In this document: one piece after another, positions 16,139 through 23,948 of the stretch
Numbering within the stretch: the first letter of the stretch is position 1
Layout: each line of letters starts with the position of its first letter
NCBI RefSeq assembly: GCF_900114315.1
Contig: NZ_FOSQ01000003.1
Location: 248,001 to 312,000, forward strand
Direction: 5' to 3'
Origin: Falsiroseomonas stagni DSM 19981
GTDB lineage: Bacteria; Pseudomonadota; Alphaproteobacteria; Acetobacterales; Acetobacteraceae
Length of the DNA: 64,000 bases
Notes under the pieces: model-generated
What the model was told of the DNA's origin: nothing
Database searches by the model: none
The model's input: the letters and a program-made list of their open reading frames with translations, nothing else
Position numbers and translations under genes: made by a program

Positions 16139-16735
16139 ATGAGCGACGATCCCCGCCGATACGCCCCCGCCACGCTGCGCAACCGCGACCCCATCCTGGC
16201 GGAACTCCGCCGCCTGCTGCCGCCGCGCGGCCTGGTGCTGGAAGTCGCCAGCGGCACCGGCGAGCACGTCGCGCATTTCGCCGCCGCGCTGCCGGCGCTG
16301 GACTGGCAGCCCACGGACCTCGACCCCGACAACCGCGCCAGCATCGCCGCCTGGTGCGACGGGCTGTGCCATGTGCGGGACCCGATCGCGATGGATGCCA
16401 GCGCTTCATGGCCGGTTCCCGCCGCCGATGCCGTGCTCTGCATCAACATGATCCACATCGCCCCCTGGGCGGCGACGGAGGGGCTGATGGAGGGCGCCGC
16501 CCGCGCCCTGCCGTCGGGCGCGCCCCTCATCCTCTACGGCCCCTATCGCCGGCAGGGCGTGCCGACCGCGCCGAGCAACGAGGAATTCGACGCCAGCCTG
16601 CGCGCCCGCGACCCCGCCTGGGGCCTCCGCCAACTGGAGGATGTGGCCGCGCTGGCCGCCGCGCGGGGATTCGGCCCGGCGGAGGTCACGGCCATGCCCG
16701 CCAACAACCTGATCGTCGTGTTCCGGCGGGCATGA
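16139..16735 (+). CDS. DUF938 SAM-dependent methyltransferase-like protein
   Basis: A protein of 198 residues from ATG 16139 (the open frame begins at 16097 but lacks a site). The Rossmann SAM-binding loop is LVLEVASGTGEHVAHFA near residues 31-47, followed by the acidic TDLDPDN motif and CINMIHIAPW, all typical of DUF938. Cytoplasmic; substrate unknown. Its stop overlaps the next start as ATGA, so it is translationally coupled to a TauE-type transporter. Confidence 0.9.
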   Translation: MSDDPRRYAPATLRNRDPILAELRRLLPPRGLVLEVASGTGEHVAHFAAALPALDWQPTDLDPDNRASIAAWCDGLCHVRDPIAMDASASWPVPAADAVLCINMIHIAPWAATEGLMEGAARALPSGAPLILYGPYRRQGVPTAPSNEEFDASLRARDPAWGLRQLEDVAALAAARGFGPAEVTAMPANNLIVVFRRA

Positions 16736-17481
16736 CCCTGCCCGAGGGCATTCCGCTCGCGGCGCTGGTCGTGGCCTCGCTGGCGAGCGGCATCGCCCGG
16801 GGTTTCTCCGGCTTCGGCGCCGCGCTGGTCTTCATGCCGATGGCTGCCTTCGCGGTCGGGCCGCGCCTGGCCGCGCCGCTGCTGCTGGTGATCGATTTCC
16901 TGCCGATGATCCTGCTGCTGCGCGGCGCCTGGCCGCTGGCGGACAAGGCGGAGGTCGGCTGGCTCAGCCTCGGCGTGCTGCTGGGGCTGCCGATCGGCAT
17001 CGCGGCACTGGCGCTGGCCGATCCGCTGGCGCTGCGCTGGCTGGTGGCGGGGGTGATCCTGGCGCTGCTGGTGCTGGCGGCCTCCGGCCTGCGCTTTCCG
17101 GCCACGCCGCATCGGGGGGCCGCGGTCGGCGTCGGATCGGTGGCGGGGGTGCTGGCCGGGGTTGCGCTGGTGCCGGGGCCGCCGGTGATGGCCTGGCTGC
17201 TGGGGCGGCATCTGCCGCCGGCGCAGCTGCGGGCGGTGTTCAACCTGTTCCTGGCGGCCAGCGGCTTCCTGACCGCGGCCGGCTTCGCCATCGCGGGCCT
17301 GTTCAGCGCCGCGCTGCTCGGTCCGCTGCTGGTGGCGGCGCCGACCTATGCGGCGGGCACCTGGATCGGCACGCGCCTCTTCACCGTCATGTCGCCGGTC
17401 GTCTTCCGCCGCGCCTGCTACGCGATGATCGCGGCCTCCGCCCTGCTGTCGCTGCCGCTGCTCGATCCTTATCTGCGCTGA
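16732..17481 (+). CDS. TauE/SafE-family membrane transporter (short form)
   Basis: An integral membrane protein of 249 residues with seven or eight hydrophobic helices. The first repeat carries ASGIARGFSGFGAALVFMPMAAF, the TauE glycine motif, and the second VAGVLAGVALVPGPPVMAWLLG. Probably moves a small sulfur-containing or organic anion. The ATG overlaps the TGA of the DUF938 gene, so the two are co-translated. It is divergent in sequence from the TauE protein at 11621-12529. A strong hairpin follows 4 bp after the stop. Confidence 0.87.
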   Translation: MTLPEGIPLAALVVASLASGIARGFSGFGAALVFMPMAAFAVGPRLAAPLLLVIDFLPMILLLRGAWPLADKAEVGWLSLGVLLGLPIGIAALALADPLALRWLVAGVILALLVLAASGLRFPATPHRGAAVGVGSVAGVLAGVALVPGPPVMAWLLGRHLPPAQLRAVFNLFLAASGFLTAAGFAIAGLFSAALLGPLLVAAPTYAAGTWIGTRLFTVMSPVVFRRACYAMIAASALLSLPLLDPYLR

Positions 17482-17485
17482 AACG

Positions 17486-17519
17486 CGAAGGGGCCCGCCG
17501 TCGCCGGCGGGCCCCTTCG
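17486..17519. terminator. Strong hairpin terminator between tauE-like gene and sdhB
   Basis: cgaaggggcccgccg - tcgc - cggcgggccccttcg: a perfect 15-bp stem. The genes on both sides end here (17481 on plus, 17540 on minus), so it probably terminates both transcripts. The 3' side on the plus strand ends cttcgt, with a short U content only. Confidence 0.8.
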
Positions 17520-17539
17520 TCAGTGCAAGGCGGGGCCGG

Positions 17540-18322
17540 TCAGACCTGGCGCTCGGCCAGCATCTTCTTGATCTCGCCGATCGCCTGGCCGGGGTTCAGC
17601 CCCTTCGGGCAGGTCCGGGCGCAGTTCATGATGGTGTGGCAGCGATAAAGCTTGAACGGGTCCTCCAGCGCATCCAGCCGCTCGCCCGTCGCCTCGTCGC
17701 GGCTGTCCGCGATCCAGCGATAGGCCTGCAGCAGCACGGCCGGGCCGAGGTAGCGGTCCCCGTTCCACCAGTAGGAGGGGCAGGCCGTGGAGCAGCAGAA
17801 GCACAGGATGCATTCCCACAGCCCGTCGAGCTTGGCGCGCTCCTCCTTGCTCTGGAGGCGCTCGCCATCCGGCGGCGGGGGGGTGTCGGCCTTCAGCCAG
17901 GGCTCCACGCTGCGGAGCTGCGCGTAGATCTGGGACAGGTCGGGCACCAGGTCCTTCACCACCGGCATGTGCGGCAGCGGGTGGATGCGGACCTCGCCCT
18001 TCACATCCTCGATCGGCTTCAGGCAGGCCAGCGTGTTCAGCCCGTCGATGTTCATCGAGCAGGAGCCGCAGATGCCTTCCCGGCAGGACCGGCGGAAGGT
18101 CAGCGTGGTGTCGACCTCGTTCTTGATCTTGATGAGGGCATCAAGAACCATCGGCCCGCAGGCGTCGAGGTCGATGTCGTAGGTATCCGTGCGCGGGTTC
18201 TCCCCGTCATCCGGATTCCAGCGATAGATCTTGAAGCTGCGCACCTTCTTCGCGCCATGCGGCGCGGGATAGTGCTTGCCCTTCGAGATCGTCGAATTCT
18301 TCGGCAGCGTGAACGTCGCCAT
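17540..18322 (-). CDS. sdhB: Succinate dehydrogenase iron-sulfur subunit
   Basis: Carries electrons from the flavin in SdhA to ubiquinone at the SdhC/SdhD site (complex II, TCA cycle). The protein has 260 residues. The [2Fe-2S] ligands are in [15 protein letters not shown] and the following LACLKPI; the [4Fe-4S] and [3Fe-4S] ligands are in [16 protein letters not shown] and [18 protein letters not shown]. All expected cysteines are present. Last gene of the sdhCDAB operon, 14 bp after sdhA; a strong hairpin follows. Confidence 0.98.
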   Translation of the reverse strand: MATFTLPKNSTISKGKHYPAPHGAKKVRSFKIYRWNPDDGENPRTDTYDIDLDACGPMVLDALIKIKNEVDTTLTFRRSCREGICGSCSMNIDGLNTLACLKPIEDVKGEVRIHPLPHMPVVKDLVPDLSQIYAQLRSVEPWLKADTPPPPDGERLQSKEERAKLDGLWECILCFCCSTACPSYWWNGDRYLGPAVLLQAYRWIADSRDEATGERLDALEDPFKLYRCHTIMNCARTCPKGLNPGQAIGEIKKMLAERQV

Positions 18323-18336
18323 GATCCATCGGGCTC

Positions 18337-20154
18337 CTAGTACACGCGGGCCTTGGGGGGGAAGACCTGCACTTCATTGGTCAGGGTGCGCATCTTCACG
18401 TCGCGGTAGTCGAGCTTGACGTTCCGCTTGTCGTCCACCCAGGCGAGGGTGTGCTTCATCCAGTTCTGGTCGTCGCGGTCGGGGAAATCCTCATGCGCAT
18501 GCGCGCCGCGGCTTTCCTTGCGGGCATCGGCGCCGACCACGGTGGTCAGCGCGTTGCCGATCAGATTGTCCAGTTCCAGCGCTTCCAGCAGGTCGCTGTT
18601 CCAGATCAGGCTGCGGTCGGCGATCTTGATGTCCTCGTAGCCCGCCGCGACCTTGTTCATCTTCTTCACACCCTCGGCCAGCAGTTCCGTGGTGCGGAAC
18701 ACCGCCGCGTGCTCCTGCATCGTCCGCTGCATCTGCAGGCGGACGTCGGAGACGGTGGAAGACCCCTTGGTGTGGCGGATCTTGTCGAAGCGGGCGAAGG
18801 AGGCTTCGCCCGCGCCCGGCGGCAGCGGCGCCTGGGTCGCGCCCGGCTTGATCGTCTCCGCCGCCCGGTGCGCCGCGGCGCGCCCGAAGACGACGAGGTC
18901 CAGCAGCGAATTGGTGCCGAGGCGGTTGGCGCCATGGACGGAGACGCAGGCGGCCTCGCCCACCGCCATGAGGCCGCGCACCACGCGATCCTGGTCACCC
19001 GGCGTCGGGTTCAGGACCTCGGTGTGGATGTTCGTGGGGATGCCGCCCATGTTGTAGTGGACGGTGGGGAGCATCGGGATCGGCTCCTTCGTCACATCCA
19101 CGCCGGCGAAGATTTTTGCCGTTTCGGAAATGCCCGGAAGGCGCTCGTGGAGAAGATCGGCGCCGAGGTGTTCCAGGTGCAGGTGGATGTGGTCCTTCAG
19201 CGGGCCGACGCCGCGGCCTTCCCGGATCTCCACCGACATGGCGCGGGAGACGACGTCGCGGGACGCCAGGTCCTTTGCTGTCGGCGCGTAGCGCTCCATG
19301 AAGCGCTCGCCTTCGGAGTTGGTGAGGTACCCGCCCTCGCCGCGCGCGCCTTCCGTCACCAGGCAGCCGGAGCCGTAGATGCCGGTCGGGTGGAACTGGA
19401 CGAATTCATTGTCCTGCAGCGGCAGGCCGGCGCGCAGCGCCATGCCGCCACCATCGCCCGTGCAGGTATGGGCGGAGGTGCAGGAGAAATAGGCGCGGCC
19501 ATAGCCGCCCGTCGCCAGCACCACGGACTGGGCGCGGAAGCGGTGCAGGGACCCGTCCTCCAGGCACCAGGCCGTCACGCCGCGGCACACGCCCTCATCA
19601 TCCATGATGAGGTCGAGGGCGATGTATTCGACGAAGAACTCGCAATTGGCCTTCAGCGCCTGCTGGTACAGCGTGTGCAGGATGGCGTGGCCGGTGCGGT
19701 CCGCGGCGGCGCAGGCGCGCATCGCGGGCGTCTTGCCGTAATCCTGCATGTGGCCGCCGAAGGGGCGCTGGTAGATCTTGCCATCCTCGGTGCGGCTGAA
19801 GGGCACGCCGAAATGCTCAAGCTCGATGATCGCGGGAATGGCTTCCCGGCACATGTATTCGATCGCGTCCTGGTCACCCAGCCAGTCCGACCCCTTCACG
19901 GTGTCGTACATGTGCCAGCGCCAGTCATCCTCGCCCATGTTGCCGAGGGCGGCGCCGACGCCGCCCTGCGCCGCCACCGTGTGGCTCCGCGTCGGGAAGA
20001 CCTTGGTGATGCAGGCGGTCTTGAGGCCGGAGGCCCCCATGCCGAAGGTGGCGCGAAGCCCCGCGCCGCCGGCGCCGACCACGACCACGTCATAGGTATG
20101 ATCGACGATGCGGTAGGCACCGTTGCCGATCGAGGGCTTCGAGATGGCGTTCAT
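18337..20154 (-). CDS. sdhA: Succinate dehydrogenase flavoprotein subunit
   Basis: A protein of 605 residues, the usual length. The FAD-binding Rossmann motif is [13 protein letters not shown] (GxGxxG at 27-32). The covalent flavin histidine is His58 in [16 protein letters not shown]. The dicarboxylate site includes the [18 protein letters not shown] and [16 protein letters not shown] regions. Oxidises succinate to fumarate on the cytoplasmic face. Lies between sdhD and sdhB. Maturation in bacteria can involve SdhE or the SDHAF4 family; an SDHAF4-like gene occurs at 53685-54029. Confidence 0.98.
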   Translation of the reverse strand: MNAISKPSIGNGAYRIVDHTYDVVVVGAGGAGLRATFGMGASGLKTACITKVFPTRSHTVAAQGGVGAALGNMGEDDWRWHMYDTVKGSDWLGDQDAIEYMCREAIPAIIELEHFGVPFSRTEDGKIYQRPFGGHMQDYGKTPAMRACAAADRTGHAILHTLYQQALKANCEFFVEYIALDLIMDDEGVCRGVTAWCLEDGSLHRFRAQSVVLATGGYGRAYFSCTSAHTCTGDGGGMALRAGLPLQDNEFVQFHPTGIYGSGCLVTEGARGEGGYLTNSEGERFMERYAPTAKDLASRDVVSRAMSVEIREGRGVGPLKDHIHLHLEHLGADLLHERLPGISETAKIFAGVDVTKEPIPMLPTVHYNMGGIPTNIHTEVLNPTPGDQDRVVRGLMAVGEAACVSVHGANRLGTNSLLDLVVFGRAAAHRAAETIKPGATQAPLPPGAGEASFARFDKIRHTKGSSTVSDVRLQMQRTMQEHAAVFRTTELLAEGVKKMNKVAAGYEDIKIADRSLIWNSDLLEALELDNLIGNALTTVVGADARKESRGAHAHEDFPDRDDQNWMKHTLAWVDDKRNVKLDYRDVKMRTLTNEVQVFPPKARVY

Positions 20155-20226
20155 CAGCTGTGCCGTCCATTCATCAGGCGGGGCCCCGTAGCCCGCGCCA
20201 CCAGATCATCAACTAGGCGCGGCGTG

Positions 20227-20634
20227 TCAGACCGCAATGCGCAGAACGGCCAGCGCGGCCGCCAGCGCCAGCAGCGTGCAGGCGAACTTCACCGCGAGCA
20301 CGGCGGCCATCTTGCGGCCCTCCGGCTTCACATAATCCTCGATCACCACCTGCAGCCCGGCCGCGATGTGGTGGAAGGTCAGGCCGATCAGGGCCAGCAG
20401 CAGCACCGCGTTCAGCGGATGCCCGATCCAGGCCTGCGCCACATGATGCGGCATGCCGGCGGAGGTCGCGAGCGAGGCGATGAACCAGATTGTCAGCGGC
20501 AGCAGCGCGATGGAGGTGACGCGCTGCCCCCACCAATGCGCGACGCCGGACTTGGCGGAACCGGCCCCCCGCACGCGGCCGAGCGGCGTGCGAAGCTGGG
20601 CCTGGCGGGGGGATTCGCCCGTGGAATGCGACAT
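20227..20634 (-). CDS. sdhD: Succinate dehydrogenase membrane anchor subunit
   Basis: A protein of 135 residues with three membrane helices. The N-terminal AKSGVAHWWGQRVTSIALLPLTIWF stretch and the second-helix TFHHIAAGLQVVIEDYV carry the conserved Arg, heme-region His and quinone-site Asp/Tyr typical of alphaproteobacterial SdhD. Located 11 bp downstream of sdhC and 72 bp upstream of sdhA in the operon. Confidence 0.95.
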   Translation of the reverse strand: MSHSTGESPRQAQLRTPLGRVRGAGSAKSGVAHWWGQRVTSIALLPLTIWFIASLATSAGMPHHVAQAWIGHPLNAVLLLALIGLTFHHIAAGLQVVIEDYVKPEGRKMAAVLAVKFACTLLALAAALAVLRIAV

Positions 20635-20645
20635 CTTGCCTTACC

Positions 20646-21089
20646 TCACCAGGACATCAGCAGCGCGAGCCAGGTAGCCGCCGTCAGCACGCCCGTGCCG
20701 ACCAGCACCGCACGGCCCGTCTTGTAGACGGTCGGGATGTCATAGCCCCAGCCCGCATCCCACAGCAGGTGGCGAACCCCCGCCAGGGTGTGGAACCAGG
20801 CCGCGCCCGTCAGCCCCATCAGGAACAGGATGCCGATGAAGGAACCAAGGAACCATTGAACCGTGGCGAAAGCCTCCGGCCCCGATGCCGCGGCCACCAG
20901 CCACCAGACCATCACAGCCGCGCCCACGGACCAGATCACGCCCGTGATGCGATGGCTGATCGACAGCGCGCTCGTCATCTGCAGCATGTCATAGACCTGC
21001 AGATGCGGCGACAACGGGCGGCGCACCGGCGTGCCATCCGACCGGCGACCGACCATGGTCGCCTCCCGCGAATCCTGCATTATCGACAT
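20646..21089 (-). CDS. sdhC: Succinate dehydrogenase cytochrome b556 subunit
   Basis: A protein of 147 residues. The frame is open to 21224, but ATG 21089 has GAGGAG ten bases upstream; later in-frame ATGs at 21080 and 21056 are possible. The signature RPLSPHLQVYD opens the family domain, followed by SISHRITGVIWSVG (quinone-site Ser/Arg) and WFHTLAGVRHLLWDAG (heme ligand His). Three membrane helices. First gene of sdhCDAB; a good sigma-70-type promoter with an overlapping palindrome lies about 65-90 bp upstream. Confidence 0.95.
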   Translation of the reverse strand: MSIMQDSREATMVGRRSDGTPVRRPLSPHLQVYDMLQMTSALSISHRITGVIWSVGAAVMVWWLVAAASGPEAFATVQWFLGSFIGILFLMGLTGAAWFHTLAGVRHLLWDAGWGYDIPTVYKTGRAVLVGTGVLTAATWLALLMSW

Positions 21090-21152
21090 GCGGCGCCCGC
21101 TCCTCATGGCACGCCCGGCGTCGAGGCTGGGCGCGCGCTCACCTGTGGATGC

Positions 21153-21181
21153 TTTTATGGTGCACCGCGCCATAGCGTCAA
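21153..21181 (-). promoter_or_regulatory. Probable sigma-70 promoter of sdhCDAB
   Basis: On the minus strand: TTGACG (21181-21176), 17-base spacer, ATAAAA (21158-21153). The -35 is near consensus and the -10 is acceptable for a GC-rich alphaproteobacterium. It would give a leader of about 55-60 nt before the chosen sdhC start. Confidence 0.6.
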
Positions 21182-21190
21182 CGCGGTGCA
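21161..21190. promoter_or_regulatory. Inverted repeat overlapping the sdh promoter -35 box
   Basis: tgcaccgcg (21161-21169) - 12 bases - cgcggtgca (21182-21190): perfect 9-bp arms flanking and touching the -35 box. The position suits a repressor or activator that adjusts complex II synthesis. The regulator is not identifiable from this window. Confidence 0.5.
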
Positions 21191-21253
21191 ACATGGACAG
21201 GCGTCCATCTGACAAATCGTGCATGAAGGCGACAGGAATGATATCCTATTGCC

Positions 21254-21478
21254 ATGCGCAAGCCCGAGCCCCGCACGCTGCCGCGCTTCGCCCCCCGCCG
21301 CCCGGTCGCGCCTGGGACCGCCCCTGGGACCGCCCCTGGGGCCGCCCCTGGGGCCGCCCCCGGCCCGGAGGCGCCCGCACGCCACCCGCGCCCTCGCCTC
21401 GCCCGCGCGCTGGAGGTGCTGCACAAGCTGCTGACGGGTGGTGCGGCGCTTGGCGCCATCCTCCGGCTGCTCTTCTGA
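21254..21478 (+). CDS. Small Ala-Pro-Gly-repeat protein (hypothetical)
   Basis: A reading frame of 74 residues with a basic N-terminus, four imperfect copies of a 12-bp unit (coding APGT/APGA), then a more ordinary amphipathic C-terminus (ALEVLHKLLTGGAALGAILRLLF) that could associate with membrane. No clear Shine-Dalgarno site; an AT-rich stretch (ggaatgatatcctattgcc) directly precedes the ATG. It lies between divergent sdhC and the FAD oxidoreductase. Could be a real small protein or a chance frame around the repeat; the C-terminal codon use looks coding-like. Confidence 0.4.
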   Translation: MRKPEPRTLPRFAPRRPVAPGTAPGTAPGAAPGAAPGPEAPARHPRPRLARALEVLHKLLTGGAALGAILRLLF

Positions 21479-21535
21479 ACCGGCCGGAACCCCCCTTCCT
21501 TGCCGCCGCCGGAAGGCCCGCCTACCGTCTTGTTG

Positions 21536-22795
21536 ATGGAGACGCCACGACGCCGCGGCAAGCGGGCAACAGGCAGGGTAGCGGTGCTCGGGGCGGGCAT
21601 CACGGGCTGCTCGACCGCGCTGTTCATGGCGCGGCAGGGCTACAGCGTGACGCTGTTCGACCAGGCGCGTCAGCCCTTCGAGGGATCGAGCGGCTGGAAC
21701 GACGGCAAGCTCCATCTCGGCTATCTCTACGCCGCCGATCCCAGCCTGGGCACCGCGCGGCAGCTGCTGACGGGCGGCCTGCTGTTCAAGGACATCGTGG
21801 AGGAGCTGCTCGGCGGCTCCATCGCCGGCGCCACCACGCCGCGGGACGAGATCTTCCTGCTGCATCGCGATTCGGTCGTCCAGCAGCAGGGGATCGAGGC
21901 CTATTTCCGCCGGGTCTCCGACCTGGTCCGCAGCCATCCCGATGCCGGCCGCTACTGGGACGACGCCGCCCGCCGCGGCGCCACGCCGCTGACGGCGGCG
22001 GAGGCCGCGCAGACCGCGCCGGAGGGCGGCGCCATCCTCGGCGCCTGGCGCCTGCCGGAGCGCAGCGTCTCCTCCCGCTGGATTGCGCGGCGCTACATCG
22101 CCGCACTCGCCGCCGAACCGAAGATCGAGCTCCGCACCGGCAGGCGCGTGCTGGGCGTCCGGCCGGAGGGGGAGGCGGGGCTGGAGGGCAGCCTCGATGG
22201 CCCCTTCCGGGTCGAGACCGATGCCGGCACGGACGGCCCCTTCACCATTGTGGTGAACGCGCTGTGGGAAGGCCGCTGCGTGATCGACCAGGGAATCGGC
22301 CTTGGGCCCCTGCCGGAAGTGACCCACCGCTATCGCTACGCGCTGTTCGTCCACACCGCCCGGCCCGTGGCGCAGGACAACGCCCTGATCGGGACGGGCC
22401 CCTTCGGCGATGTGAAGGCCTATGGCGACCGGGATTTCTACCTGTCCTGGTATCCCGCGGGCCTGGTGGCGGAAGGCCGCGACCCCGCGCCGCCGCCCGT
22501 GCCGGCGATGGATGAGGCCGCGCGCCAGGCCCTCGCCCACCGCATCCTGGACGGCCTGGCCGAACACCTGCCGGCGGTGCGCCGCGTGGCCGATGGCGCG
22601 GCGCATATGGACGTCCAGGGCATCTGGGTCGTCGCCCCGGGCAGCGGCCCCCTGCACGACCCCGCCGCCGGGCTCCATCGCCGCGACCGCTTCGGCATCC
22701 GCCGCACCGGCCGCTACATCTCCGTCGACAGTGGCAAGTTCAGCACCGCGCCCTGGATGGCGCGCGAAGTGGCGGCGATGTTCCGGGGGGGGTAG
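21536..22795 (+). CDS. FAD-dependent oxidoreductase (DAO-like)
   Basis: A protein of 419 residues from ATG 21536; a TTG at 21500 in the same frame is less likely. The N-terminal dinucleotide fold is VAVLGAGITGCSTALFMARQGYSVTLFDQ, with Gly-x-Gly-x2-Gly and the terminal acidic residue binding FAD ribose. The middle contains SSRWIARRYIAALAAEP and FTIVVNALWEG, in the style of the D-amino-acid oxidase/glycine oxidase superfamily. C-terminal YISVDSGKFSTAPWMAREVAAMF resembles the second FAD contact. Substrate unknown. Not obviously linked to the convergent asd-like gene 24 bp downstream. Confidence 0.85.
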   Translation: METPRRRGKRATGRVAVLGAGITGCSTALFMARQGYSVTLFDQARQPFEGSSGWNDGKLHLGYLYAADPSLGTARQLLTGGLLFKDIVEELLGGSIAGATTPRDEIFLLHRDSVVQQQGIEAYFRRVSDLVRSHPDAGRYWDDAARRGATPLTAAEAAQTAPEGGAILGAWRLPERSVSSRWIARRYIAALAAEPKIELRTGRRVLGVRPEGEAGLEGSLDGPFRVETDAGTDGPFTIVVNALWEGRCVIDQGIGLGPLPEVTHRYRYALFVHTARPVAQDNALIGTGPFGDVKAYGDRDFYLSWYPAGLVAEGRDPAPPPVPAMDEAARQALAHRILDGLAEHLPAVRRVADGAAHMDVQGIWVVAPGSGPLHDPAAGLHRRDRFGIRRTGRYISVDSGKFSTAPWMAREVAAMFRGG

Positions 22796-22819
22796 GGGGC
22801 GCCTGCTCCTCCAGCCGCT

Positions 22820-23863
22820 TCAGTCGTCGAGCAGCTTCCGCGCCACCAGTTCCTCGGCGATCTGCACCGCGTTCAGGGCCGATCCCTTGCGGAGGTTGTC
22901 CGTGACGCACCAGAAGGCGAGGCCGTGCGGCACCGTCAGGTCGCGGCGCAGGCGGCTGACATAGACCGTGTCCTCGCCCGCGATCTCGGCCGCGGTGGCG
23001 TAGCCGCCATCCTCCCGCCGATCCAGGATGATGACCCCCGGCGCGTCCCGCAGCGCGGCCCGTGCCTGCGCCTCGCTCACCGGGCGTTCGAAGGCCACGT
23101 GCACGGCCTCCGCATGGCCGATGAAGACCGGCACGCGCACGCAGGTCGCCATCACCGCGATGTCGGGGTCGAGGATCTTCCGCGCTTCCGCCGCGAGCGC
23201 CCATTCCTCCCGCGTCGCGCCGTCATCCATGAAGTCGCCGATATGGGGGATGCAGTTGAAGGCGATCTGCTTCGGGAACTGCTCGCCCGGCGGGGTCTCG
23301 TTCACATAGACGCCGCGGGTCTGGGTCCAGAGCTCGTCCATCCCCTCCCGCCCGCCATTGGAGGCGGACTGCCCGCCATCGGAGACGGATTGGTAGGTGG
23401 AGACGACGACGCGCCTGGCCTTGCCGATATCGTGCAGCGGCTTGAGGGCGACCAGCATCTGGATGGTGGCGCCGGTGGGGTTGCCGATGATCCGCCGCTT
23501 GCTGAAGCGGGTGATGGCGTTCGCGTTCACCTCCGGGATCACCAGCGGCACGTCGGCTTCCATGCGGAAGGCGCTGCTGCAGTCGATCACGACGCAGCCC
23601 TGGCCCGCGGCGCGCGGCGCGTGCACCTGGCTGACCGCCGCGCCGGCGGCGAAGAAGGCGATGTCGGTGTCGGAGAAGTCGTAGCTTTCCAGGCTGCGGA
23701 CCTTCAGCACCTCATCCTCGCCGAAGGATACTTCCTGCCCGCCGCCGCGCCCGGCGGACAGCGCCACGGCCGCATCCACCGGAAAGGACCGTTCCGCCAT
23801 CGTCTTGAGGATTTCCCGCCCCACCGCGCCGGTGGCGCCGACGACCGCGACCTTCATGCCCAT
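22820..23863 (-). CDS. asd: Aspartate-semialdehyde dehydrogenase homologue lacking the catalytic cysteine
   Basis: A protein of 347 residues aligning throughout with the class of ASADH that reduces beta-aspartyl phosphate (lysine, threonine and methionine synthesis). The NADP fold GATGAVGREILKTM is intact, as are Q158 (VVSTYQSVS), R243 and H250 (CVRVPVFIGH). However, the nucleophile motif normally read NPNCST is N128-P-T-G131-A-T here, so both the phosphate-binding Asn and the catalytic Cys are absent. The N of VIDNTS is Cys95, and a seven-residue insertion (about 166-172, SASNGGR) lies in the next loop. A new Cys204 is present (FNCIPH). It may be a pseudo-enzyme or an altered-activity paralogue; the codons (AAC CCC ACC GGC GCC ACC) read unambiguously. 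Confidence 0.9.
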   Translation of the reverse strand: MGMKVAVVGATGAVGREILKTMAERSFPVDAAVALSAGRGGGQEVSFGEDEVLKVRSLESYDFSDTDIAFFAAGAAVSQVHAPRAAGQGCVVIDCSSAFRMEADVPLVIPEVNANAITRFSKRRIIGNPTGATIQMLVALKPLHDIGKARRVVVSTYQSVSDGGQSASNGGREGMDELWTQTRGVYVNETPPGEQFPKQIAFNCIPHIGDFMDDGATREEWALAAEARKILDPDIAVMATCVRVPVFIGHAEAVHVAFERPVSEAQARAALRDAPGVIILDRREDGGYATAAEIAGEDTVYVSRLRRDLTVPHGLAFWCVTDNLRKGSALNAVQIAEELVARKLLDD

Positions 23864-23948
23864 GCTGCGGCTCCTGCCTGGAAGGGGAGGGGCGGCTTAG
23901 GCGGTTAAGCCGGAGGGGGCAAGCAGAGACCCCCTCCGGCCGGTCGGG

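Noticed and set aside
16354-16731. An upstream extension of the TauE-like gene inside the DUF938 gene
   Set aside because: The extension is Arg/Gly/Pro-rich shadow sequence. The membrane protein begins at the ATG that overlaps the DUF938 stop.
21302-21362. The 12-bp GC-rich tandem units near sdhC as a CRISPR array
   Set aside because: Units are contiguous without spacers and in frame inside a small open reading frame.
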